Below are positions 23,006 to 33,347 of a stretch of 64,000 nt of DNA, piece by piece. The DNA comes from Gnetum montanum (taxonomy: Eukaryota > Streptophyta > Gnetopsida > Gnetales > Gnetaceae). The stretch covers positions 1,034,554 through 1,098,553 of the forward strand of contig MNCI01029622.1 of the NCBI GenBank assembly GCA_015680685.1. The letters are read 5' to 3'. Made by a program: the position numbers and the translations under genes. The first letter of the stretch is position 1. The number at the start of each line of letters is the position of its first letter. The notes under the pieces are model-generated. The model was not told where the DNA came from. It ran no database searches and was given only the letters and a program-made list of their open reading frames with translations.

Positions 23006-26000
23006 CTATTGCAAATCTTGTTTTCCTGTTTACATATCATTTATCATTACCTCTGTGCATTGCATTTAAACAAAAAAGCGAACCCAAAAATATTTTAGTA
23101 TCATGTCGTGTGTGCAAACAACTTAAAAAAATAAAACAAAAACATATATTATTCATGCCACATTTTACAATCGTTCCTATGTGTTCAACATTTTCCAATT
23201 ACAATTCCTGTGCCAAACAGCAAAAACCACAAAAGCTACAAAAACACTAGGCGCCCGTAACAGGAGGATCATCTCCTTTAGAACCACCAGTGTGAGGGAC
23301 CCCTGCTCAACTGGGGCCAGCCTCGTGAGTATCATCGCCACCCTCATGCTAAGAATACCAAAACAAACAACCAACATAAAATAAGCAGATGCTAAAAATT
23401 TTAAACATTATCCAATAAATTAACTTCATAAAGATAAAACGTTTACCATAGGGGATCCCCCTAAGCCAAACTCCAGCCGACGAAGGATTTCTTCCTCTCG
23501 AACGCTGGCCCAATCTGTCCCGTCCAGGCCCAAGTCAACGTTCGCCAAAGCCTTGTCTTTGTCGACCGTTGACCAGGTAGGGTGTCTCAGAGGGAATTCA
23601 CCTATCGACACCTCCCCAAAAGCAGTTGTGATGACCCTATTAGGCGATTCCATCTCCAAATTTGTGTTTTGGGCAAAGGTATCGAAGGCGGAACGCAAAC
23701 CCAAACCCTCCACAAACATCTCCAGTTGTGGCTTTTCAATAGATACCTCTTTCAGCAACTTCTTGTACTGATGTTTATGGTTCTTCTCATCCTGACCCCA
23801 CTTGCGAACCTTGGAAGTGAAAGCCTTCCAATCTTGACACTTAAGGTTCAGGAGATCAACTTGAGCTTTGCATTCCGCTATTCTCCGGGTCAGTGATGCA
23901 TGAAGGTTTAGAAAGTTCCAATACCTTGTGTACGTGATCTCTGAGGTTCACCAAGAACGATCTCCACTTAGTCTAGCGGCGGCGAACTCGTATCGAGCCT
24001 TTAAATCGTCACGCTCCTCTGTGACGGCAGAGACTTCCTTTTCCTTTGCCTGTACTTGTAGCTACAACTGTTCAACAGAATGCCTAGAAGTCCACAACGA
24101 CTTGGCGTTATGTGCAAGGCTTTCTGCAACTCCGTCATAAATGGGCCTTGGTACCTGTTCCACTTCTGGGAAGAGTGTAGTTAGGCTTTCTATACTGATA
24201 CCCTCAGAGGGATCCCATCTTAGTTTAGCACCTACCCACGCAGAAAACACGAACATTAAAACGGTACACATAAGACACGAAGCTCCTAACCTTTAAATGA
24301 TTCATGCCTATATCAGGATGGATTTCCTAGAGATGTTCAATGACTTCTTCCGCAATCCCATCCACAAAATCCGACTTACTTGGCATCTCTGACCAAATAA
24401 GCGGTTGACGGGTACGGGAAGAACTAACCTCAGCGGTCCCCTCAGGGGGAACCTTCTTCATGGGAACATCCAACCGTACCGTCCTAGTATCACTACCTTC
24501 ATCTAATCCAAAAACACGAAGATAAATAAAAACGTAGGAGCCACAATTACTATAATAAAAACAAACTAAAAGCGAAGACATACCTTGATCCTTGTCACCT
24601 TTTGGGGGATCGCCCAAATCCAAGTCACCCTCGAGGAAGCTACTGAACATTTGGTTGATAGCATCCTCATCGTCTAAGGGTGCAGTTTCAGTAGTCCTCT
24701 CCGTTAATAGCTCCGTTCCCCCACCTTGACTCTTCTCCGGGCTTTCCTCCTCATTGTTTTTCTTGGAGTGCGTATCCTCCTCCTCTCTGATGGTTTCTAA
24801 GGCCTGTTTCCTCACTACCCCAAACCGAAAACAACAACAACACATAAGTAATTGAGGTAAGGGTTATAAATGAACAAAAATGATGCAATGACAAGCGGAT
24901 GAGCTTCGCTTACCAGGTATCTTAAAGCGTATCCACTTCACGTGTGGCTGGTTTATCTCGGCGACTTCCTCCCTGGTGCGTTCAGGTCTTTTCAACTTTG
25001 ACTTAGCTTTGCCAATGGTTTCTTTAATAACCTGCTTAGCCCATCTGGCGGTTAAAGGTATATCTACTGGCTCAACCCCCAGACTGTCTCGTGTGTGGAT
25101 GGAACCACCAGATGACCCTCCTGTGGTAACAGAGATGGACTCATCGATACCTTCCGGGGCATCTTGCGACTTGGTGGTCGTGTACAAGTGTTTGACCCAT
25201 GGGCGGGATAGTTGACCCCGATCCTGTAGGACAAACTTGTTGTCCGCATGCACCACGAGAAACTCAGCAAAATGGCGAAGATAGCCGGCAAAGAAGATGA
25301 AAGTAAAGTGTGATTGTGATTCGATGTTTGAGCGCAACCGTACTATCTCTTTATGCATTCCCACCAACAAAAACTGAGCCCAGTTATACGACATGCCAGT
25401 TTCTAAGATGCTCCGCATGATGCACACAGCCTCAACCCCGAAACTCCGCACCTGAGAAAGGGTTTTGGGAAACACCCATGCTTGAAACAGGGGATGCAGT
25501 TCGTTCACCTCAAGAACCTTTGTTTTCCCCTGCATTGGGAACCCCTTGGTGCTTTTTGTCACGCCAAGCCAAGACTCCAGTTCACGGATCGTTTGGAGCT
25601 CTTTGTGAGACCTGTCCAACACTACGGGTAGGCCATCTGCCGGCATGCCAAATAAGTTAGAGAAGAATACGGGCAACAAATGAAACACCACCTTGACACC
25701 CTTAATCCAGGTGCTGTACTAAGAGATAGACTCATTGAAAAAGTCCACGATCCCTATCATTTCCCCGATCGAGACATTAGGTCTTGGCGTCATAAAAAGT
25801 TCTAGGAGGCCCGCATCATCCAAGCAATGGGTGAGGGAAGGTGGAGCACACTTACGCAGCCACTTTTACGCTTTTACTACCTCCCCAAACTTCATTGACA
25901 AAGTTGTCTCAGTCCGTCCTGTCGTCACGGGATCCCCACCGGAAGGTACATCAACTATTAAAACAAGTTAGAATGACCACATCAACCTCCTAACCCCAAA

Positions 26001-26919
26001 ATAGTTCAACAAATCCTCTAACGCATTTAATACATGTGATTACTCATCGTCGGTGGCAGATCTGGAAGTGCTGCCAAAGCTATGTGGAAAGAAAGGCCCC
26101 TGATCTGTCCAGTCTTCATGGAGCCACCCACGAGCCTTACACATCGCAAAGGCCCTGGAAAATTGGTTATGGAAACAGACCATTGAATCCTTCGTCTGAG
26201 CCAATACAGCCCTGCGAAGAGTGGGGCCCGTCATAAAGGCCTCCAAAGTGACATGAACGAGGGCTATCCCTTCATCCTCAATCAAAGTCCCATCTGGGTT
26301 GGTCTTTGGCCGACAAATAAACGCATGTTAAAACAAAAACTAACATCAAACGACGATCAATGAAGCAATAAAGCCAAATGGTCTTACCTGGTTATCTTGT
26401 ACACCGTGCTAGGAGGATTCTAGAATAGGGTGTGTGCACAGGCAGCTATAAACAATGTATTTTTGATGTAATCTAACCCCGGTGGTAGCAATGCCCACAA
26501 ACGCGTTAACGGGCGGGTTGACTTGGGCCCGTGGGTAGTGCCATCCTCATCAACAAACGGCCCCTCGTCAATGTCTTCCATGAAGACCATGACACCTTTA
26601 GTGGCCCTCGGCAATATGGCATCAACCACACTCCGTGCGGTCACTTCGTAAAAAAACGACCACATAGCCACTTCAAAATTAGTCAACAAGAAAGCCAGAA
26701 ATTCACCAGCACCTTCCCAGAACCAGACCCCCTTGCTATCCACGAATAGATTCGGGGGCACATTGCCATCCTCAATGCGGCCAACCCATGTCAGAACCCC
26801 GACGAGTTCAACCACAATAAGAAAGCGTTTGCTGTCCCTGCAACCAATCGCAATGTCACAAAACGAAAGTTCGCATCATAAATCGGCCAAAAAATCAAAA
26901 ATTAAACAAACTGTTTATG

Positions 26920-27715
26920 CCCAGCGTATACGCTGTACATAGCGTATACGCCAACTCTACAGCGCGAAAAACACAACTTACATCCAGCGTATACGCTGTA
27001 CACAGCATATACGCCCACGACTTATGCTCATGATTTGCGCTCAGTGTATACGCCGCACACAGTGTACGCTAAACAGAGCACTTAGAGCGATTCAAAATTA
27101 GCACATACGATATACACAGAGTGTAGACAACGATCTACACTTAGCGCAAAAAATGCCGTCAATCCGGCGTATACGCTCTGTAGAACATACGCCGAGTGTA
27201 AAGAACGAAATTTAGCTTAGCGTACACGTTAACCAACTTAGCGTCTACGCTGATGGCAATCTGTTTACGCTAACGCCCTGATCCCCCTACGTGTATGGTG
27301 TATACGCTGAGTAAACCCTCGGCGTATACGCTCAGTTTCAAGTTCGGTGTGAACAATTTACGCCAGAAAGAAAGTGATACGCTAAGCAAACCCTCGGTGT
27401 ATATGCTCAATTTCAAGTTCAGCGCGAACAATTTACGCCAGAAAGAAAGCAATACGCTAAGCAAACCCTCGGCGTATATGCTCAATTTCAAGTTTGGCAT
27501 GAATAATTTACGCCAGAAAGAAAGCGATACGCTGAGCAAACCCTCGGCGTATCTGCCGTCGCAAGAAAACTTACGCCGATGACAAACACGCTGACAAACT
27601 ATTATGATAAAAAACGTTTACGCCAAGACTGAACAACGTCTACGCTGCACAAATTACGCTACGCTGAAAACCCTCGTAAACCCGCTACGCTCGGCGTATA
27701 CGTTGGGATCGTCTA
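26920..27715. repeat. GCGTATACGC cluster in intron 1 of Y's antisense gene
   Basis: Five perfect GCGTATACGC palindromes and many variants, matching the LTR cluster, almost entirely within the 918-nt first intron. Related 'tacgct' repeats continue upstream to about 28080, across exon 1 and the 5' leader. No host-like sequence is seen here. Confidence 0.85.
27304..27555. repeat. 75-bp tandem repeat, about 3.3 copies
   Basis: Units start at 27304, 27379 and 27454, with a partial unit at 27529. Each contains one 'ctcggcgtatacgctca' palindrome variant and one 'aatttacgccagaaagaaag' block. Because 75 is divisible by three, long open frames appear on both strands; they are by-products of the repeat. 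Confidence 0.9.
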
Positions 27716-28106
27716 TGCTAGAAAGTATTAAAAAACAGTTGGGATCAAGGCTTACCTCTGGGATGTCACGGACCATGTCGGCATCTTCGGCCTAGGCAGA
27801 CCCTGGAACATGGCCTTAGTCTCCTCAGTGAAGGTTAGATCGGGACCCTTCCACCCCTGGCCCTCCACTTCCTTGCCCTTGCCCATTTCAGAGAGTCTAC
27901 GCTAGCGATCCGCGTTCACACTAACTGTACGCTAGCGTTAAAAAGTTAAGCCTTGGCGTCTACGCTGGGTTCAACCTTCGGCATCTACGCTCAGGTTCCA
28001 GGTTACGCTTACGCTAGGGTATGGTGGTTTACGCTTACGCTCACGCTCGCTCGGGTTATGCTCTACGCTGTCGCTTTCAAAATAGAACAAAATGGACCCC
28101 CCTTCC

Positions 28107-28115
28107 CTTTATATA
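28107..28115 (-). promoter_or_regulatory. TATA box of Y's antisense gene
   Basis: On the minus strand TATATAAAG, a strong plant TATA match, lies about 220 bp upstream of the exon 1 ATG (27886). It is preceded by GC-rich sequence. It is positionally equivalent to the boxes in E (8740) and B (48059). Confidence 0.72.
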
Positions 28116-28304
28116 GCGCTCGATGATGCTGACGCTAACGCCACCGCCACTTACACCGCTGTTGCCTCGTTTTTGTTTTTTCGCCTTTCTTGCCTATTTA
28201 TCACCAAAATCTGTCCAAAATGATAAACTTTAACAAAAAATGCATTAAAAATAGGGAGTATTACGTCCTGGTTCCTCTGTGGACCCCATTTCACACATTT
28301 ACGC

Positions 28305-28385
28305 TAGTTTAAATTGCCAACCACAGCCCGGTACGGCCTTAAACTGCCGCTCACTGCCCGGTAAGGCATAAAACTGCCATACATC
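28305..28385 (+). repeat. Boundary repeat array before pol (Y)
   Basis: About three units of 'cccggtacggccttaaactgcc' type lie between the antisense promoter and the pol start. Equivalent short arrays occur at 47625-47900 in B and 8455-8520 in E. Confidence 0.75.
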
Positions 28386-28469
28386 CAGGTGTGAAGATAA
28401 TCCACCATTATACACATGTGCATAGTCTAAAATCGTCAAAAGACACCGAACAATCCCTTTGCTCATGCG

Positions 28470-28488
28470 ACTCTCGGTTTATTGGCAG
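28470..28488 (+). promoter_or_regulatory. Candidate 3' splice site ahead of Y pol
   Basis: actctcggtttattggcag ends in AG 9 nt before the pol ATG. Comparable AG-ending sequences stand just before the pol ATG in B (AAGCAG, minus strand) and E (TTTGTAG, minus strand). Conserved position supports an acceptor, but the pyrimidine tract is weak. Splicing is an inference. Confidence 0.4.
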
Positions 28489-28496
28489 GGATAAGC

Positions 28497-31400
28497 TCAA
28501 TGGCCTGCCAGTGCTTAACTGCACCATTAATCATCGACGGACCATACGGCGCAATTATACGGGACTTTGACATAAACTTCATCAACTCAAGTCCACTAAT
28601 GGATGACGCGGTCATAGCCTCAACACAGCAAACAACAGACGACTACGGAGACATGATGAAATTTCTTGACATAGAGGCTGAAAAAATCACTGAAGATCCG
28701 TTAACTAAAACACCCATTACTATGCCCGATGGGGAAATCAAAATATTAAAATTAAGTACACTACTACAACCACACTTGGCACAAGACATCTAGAACGCAT
28801 TGAGGGAAAACATGAAAGCATTCGCTTGGTCTTATACGAACATGCCTGGGCTAGATCCTAGAATTGTTCAACACAACATTATTTTGGATCCCAAACTGAG
28901 ATCGATAAAATAGAAAGCACGAAAAGTTAGACCCGAGGTGGCATTGGCAGTCCGCAATGAGATCACCAAGCTTTATTAGGCCGGTTTCATTTGGGCTGTT
29001 AATTACGCCGAATGGGTATCCAACATGGTCATCGTCCCGAAGAAAAATGGAAGCATTCGCTTATGCATCGACTTCCGAGATCTAAACGTAGCAACCATAA
29101 AAGATGACTTTCCCTTACCTAGCATAGATCAACTTGTTGACTCGACTGCCGGACATGCCTTACTATCTTTTATGGATGGTTTTTCGGGATACAACTAGAT
29201 ACGTATCAACCCTGAACATCAGCTTCGAACAACCTTCATGACCCCATGGGGAACTTTTTGTTACACAATGATGCCCTTTGGTCTCAAAAATGCTGGGGCC
29301 ACTTATGAAAGAGCCATGACGTTTATCTTTAGTGATTACATGCTACGATCGCTCAACGATTATGTAGATGACATCGTGGTTAAGTCAAAAATGATCGAGC
29401 AACACGTATAAGACCTCGACTTAGTCTTAAAACGTTGTCTAAAATACGAGCTAAGGCTTAACCCCAAAAAATGCGTCTTCGGTGTCAAAATAGGCAAAAT
29501 GCTTGGATTCATAGCCTCTGAAGCAGGGATACGAGTGGACCCCGATAAGGTCAAGGCCATTACCAACCTGAAACCACCCAGTAACCTTACCGAACTTCAA
29601 GGTCTACAAGGTAGATTGCAGTTCATCAGGCGTTTCATAGAAAAATTAACAGACAAACTAAAACCTATGAACCACCTATTGCGTAAAAATGTCCATTTCG
29701 AATGGACTCCGCAGTGCCAGGAAGCCTTCGAAAATATCAAAACAGCGCTTGCCCGACTGCCTACGGTCTACCCGCCCGAAAACAACAAACCATTTTACAT
29801 CTACCTAGCCACTTCAAAATCATCTATCGCGTCTATGCTCTGCCAGAAACGAGATGACGGAACTGAAGTCCCCATATATTACTTGAGCCATGCCTTAGTT
29901 GCCCATGAAAAGAAGTACAATGACGTGGAAAGGTCATGCTTAGCTTTGGTCTTTTCGTTAAGAAAATGGCAACATTACGTCTTCTGTAACCAAGTCTACA
30001 TAATTTGTAAGGACAATGTGCTGCGAGCCATAACAGGAAACATTTACGAAACGAGTCGAATAGCCTAGTGGAAAGCCATGATAGCTGAGTTTGACCTGTA
30101 CTATGTAGCACAATCATCGGTAAAAGGTCAAGCCATAGAAGATCAGATGGCTACATCACCAACACGGGATCAAGTGACTATAGAGCCAAAATTCCCAGAT
30201 GAAAACATAAGCGCCATAGACATAGTACCCCAAGATTATGACGCCATCTTAAACTTCGATGGAGCATCCACCTCTCGAGGAGAAAGTGCAGCCGCTGTAA
30301 TCACCTATCCCTCCGGGGAGATCCGACCCTTTGCCTATCACTTCAATTTTCACTGTACTAACAACACAGCAGAATACGAAGGTCTCACGATAGCACTAGC
30401 TTCAGATATCACACGGCTCATAGTCAGAGGGGATTCACAATTAGTTGTAAACCAAGTTACGAACATTTACATATGCAAAGCCCAACATTTACAACCATAC
30501 TGTGACTTGGCAAAACATTTAATGAAACGGTTCGAAAACATTGATGTGCAACACGTTTCTCAAAATGATAACACCATCGCAGACGCGTTAGCCACATTAG
30601 CGCTGAACATATCACCCAACATGTTCCATGCCTTGCCAAGCTCCATGATCAACTGTGATGAACCAATAACCTCCAACACGTTGCCGATCGCATCTGTTAG
30701 TACAACACACGCGATAGAATGGTATGATGACATAAAAGAGTACCTTCTACGCGGCGAAGCCCCACGACATCTAACAAATGCACAAAAAGACGTGGTGCGG
30801 AAATGATCGAGGAAATACACCCTCATAGGGGACACGTTGTGTCATAGATCCTACGAAGGCATATTGCTAACATGTGTAAGTAGTGATGATGCCCAAACGA
30901 TTGTTGATCAAGTACATGAGGGACTATGTGGAGGACACATAGCACCAAAAGCTATGGCCACGAAAATAAGACGCTTAGGCTATTATTGGCCACACATGGA
31001 ATACGACTGCTCCTCCAAAGTCAAAATATGTAACATTTGTCAAAAACATAGTAACTTAATACATGTACCGCCAAATGAGTTGCACACAACACAGATAACA
31101 TGGCCTTTTCAGAAGTGGGGATTGGACCTCATTGGCCCGATAACACCTCTGTCTTCCGCAGGGCATAGTTTCATCATAACTGCTACTAAATATTTCACGA
31201 AGTGGGTAGAAGTAGCTCCCCTTCGAAAAACAACTTCTAAACATGTGTGGAACTTTATCCTAGACAACATTGTAGCCCGCTTTGGCACCCCTTTGGCAAT
31301 TATGACGGACAACAGGCTGCAATTCAGCAGTGCTGAAACAAAAACGTTTTGTGACAGTTTGGGGATCAAACACTCGTTTTCCTCCCTTACTATCCTCAAA

Positions 31401-31954
31401 GTAATGGGCAAGCAGAAGCAACCAATAAGACAATCATAACGATACTTAAGAAAATGCTAACCCAAAGAAAAAGGAAGTGGCACAAGCAATTACTATATGC
31501 ATTATGGGCTTACCATACTAACCGGACGTCAACAAGTAAAACTCCCTACAGTCTCATTTATGGTTCAGAAGTTGTTTTACCTCTGGAATTGCAGGTACCA
31601 TCTTTAAGGATCACACTCTCCGGACTCCTCGATGATGGTCAAAACAATGATCTTTGCATCGTTGACCTCGACTCGATGGAAGAGGAACACATACGCGCAC
31701 TTGATCAGATCGAATGGTACCAAAAGCAACAACGACAGCGACATCGGCATGACATCAACAGACGCCCAATCCACGAAGGCGACCTCATACTCAAAGCTGT
31801 TCGGGAACACCCGGACAAATTCTCAGCCAACTGGGAAGGGCCTTACGTGGTCATCAAAGCATTCGATAACGGTGCATTCAAGCTAGCTGAAACAGAAGGG
31901 AACAAGCTCGCTAATCCGATAAATCATGTGTACCTAAAATCGTTCTACATCTAA
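28497..31954 (+). pseudogene. pol: pol of Y: RT, RNase H, second RNase H, integrase
   Basis: The chosen ATG (28497) aligns with pol starts in B and E. RT runs about 28790-29640, with FRDLNVATIKDDFPLP, MMPFGLKNAGATYERA and an intact YVDD at 29361-29372. RT-associated RNase H runs to about 30060. The archaeal-type RNase H (about 30238-30610) has Asp in LNFDGAS, Glu in NTAEYEGL, Asp in GDSQLV and Asp in ADALA. Integrase has a zinc site ending CNIC (about 31030), Asp in GLDLIGPI, Asp in MTDN (about 31304) and Glu at about 31415. It ends LKSFYI at 31954. All catalytic residues I can place are kept. Damage is seven in-frame stops and one frameshift near 31380-31395. No chromodomain follows. Confidence 0.93.
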
Positions 31955-31984
31955 ACAGGTACATGTAAGTCCTAGAATTACGAC

Positions 31985-32290
31985 TATAAACTGATACCAC
32001 AGCTCGTCTTGGAGTCATGACCATAAACTGATACCAAAAAAAAGTTCTGGATTATGACTTAAAACTAATACCACAGTGTCCGCAATGACAATAAACTATC
32101 ACCCGTCCAGTACGATAGCAAACTGCCACCGTCACAACCATCAGGGTCCGCTAAGACTATAAACTAGCCTGCCTCTTCATAGTCCACCAAGACTGAAAAC
32201 TGGTAATGTACCGTCTGCCACGACGCTAAACAGGCAATGTCCAACGGGTTATAACATAAAAATAACCCATGATAGTCTGCCAAGACTATA
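31985..32290 (+). repeat. Boundary repeat array after integrase (Y)
   Basis: About nine loose units of 'gtccgctaagactataaactagcc' or 'gtcatgaccataaactgatacc' begin some 30 bp after the integrase stop. They are more diverged than the post-protease array. Confidence 0.75.
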
Positions 32291-33334
32291 AACTGGCAAG
32301 TTCACATCCAGCACATCAATCCGCCACCATGATCATCCATCAGCTTCACTGCATCGCTCGTCATCAATACTGCTGTCATCCATATACAGTGTCGGTCATC
32401 CTTCAACATCTCTGTGTCGTCGGCCGCCATGTAAGTCTCAGCTCGTCTATTCACTCACGGTTTTCTTGTCTCCTTGGCATTTTCTTTGCAGGATGACACC
32501 CGGAAGCTTCGCACAAGAGTGCACTTCATCACGAGCAGTAAGATAAGACACTGTTCGTGGCATACATGGCACGACTAAATCAAACCGTTCACTAGTACAT
32601 CCCTATCCACTGATAAAATTCCCCTATCAATCCGCTGACACACTGTATCCCGACATCCCCTTGATGCACCTAGTACACTTAAAACACCGTACCACTTTCA
32701 AGTAGCCGCAACACGCCGTACAACACTTGCGCATGAGTACACAAGCAAAGCAAAGTTGACACAAAAAAAAATAAAAATAAAAAAATAAAAAAAACCTCTG
32801 TCACTTCCCATACAAGCCCCAGGCAGGAAGGAAGTTGTCTCAAAACTCAATACTCATGTCCAAAACGCTCAAAAGAAAAAAAAACATCAAGTTGCATGGC
32901 TTTGGCTCTGCCAGCAGGTGCCTCCTGAACATTAAACATGGGCCCTGCTCTCCCAAAGAATGTAACACATCCTCCCATGGCTTTGGCCTCACCAACAAGT
33001 TCTCTTGAAAAATAACCAAGAGCCTTGTTCCATCAAAGAATGCGCACCGCATGTCTGCACTCCGAGTCTGCTAAAACCTAGCCATTGACAAGGATCAGCA
33101 TGCCACATACCGAAACATCCTCTTCCCCTAATTAATCTCCTGAACCGATCACCAATCCCCGTAATCTCCCTGATCTCCCAGATATAAAATTCCCCTTTCC
33201 CAATCCTCTGTACTACTAAAAACGGGCAATGACATTTCTTCCAAGTGGCAGCAGACAACATCTCTATCGAGTTGCTTGTGGTGTTTTGTACTTCTTTGTC
33301 GACGCTTCTCGGGTTGATTCCTCCAAGCGTCAAC
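32291..33334 (+). other. 3' UTR of Y
   Basis: No gene is seen. An A-rich tract lies at about 32760-32800. Two related blocks around 32890-32950 and 32970-33030 (both ccatggctttggc... or catggctttggct...) are the Y counterpart of the duplicated box in the 3' UTRs of E, A, B and D, in matching orientation relative to each element. Confidence 0.6.
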
Positions 33335-33347
33335 AAATAGGGGCCAA
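33335..33347 (+). promoter_or_regulatory. Polypurine tract of Y
   Basis: AAATAGGGGCCAA immediately precedes the 3' LTR TGAAACA. It primes plus-strand DNA synthesis in this class. The complement of the same tract flanks the 3' LTRs of A, B, C, D and E. Confidence 0.85.

Larger units (their letters stand above)
23247..27886 (-). pseudogene. Antisense eight-exon gene of Y, product unknown
   Basis: Exons read on the minus strand: 27886-27756, 26837-26388, 26293-26044, 25954-24914, 24814-24584, 24502-24291, 24231-23447, 23348-23247. Introns are 918, 94, 89, 99, 81, 59 and 98 nt, all GT-AG. The coding total is about 3.2 kb (about 1060 codons). Exon 2 carries VWFWEGAGEFLAFL. Exon 4 carries a LFGMPADG motif and a long folded-looking domain. 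Exon 6 has WSEMPSKSDFVDGI. The 3' half of exon 7 is Glu/Lys-rich and likely coiled coil. Exon 8 is a Gly/Asp-rich tail ending TAG. Every exon has a counterpart in B, and exons 1-7 in E. I do not recognise the family; a plant-mobile-domain-like or captured host protein is possible. Stops in exons 2, 4, 6, 7 and 8 indicate decay. Confidence 0.82.

Noticed and set aside
27270-27582. Long overlapping frames on both strands (89 and 95 codons)
   Set aside because: Both come from a 75-bp tandem repeat whose length is a multiple of three. There is no similarity outside the repeat and it lies in an intron.
31056-31411. Minus-strand frames (62 and 100 codons) opposite Y integrase
   Set aside because: They lie exactly opposite conserved integrase motifs and are explained by codon usage of the sense gene.
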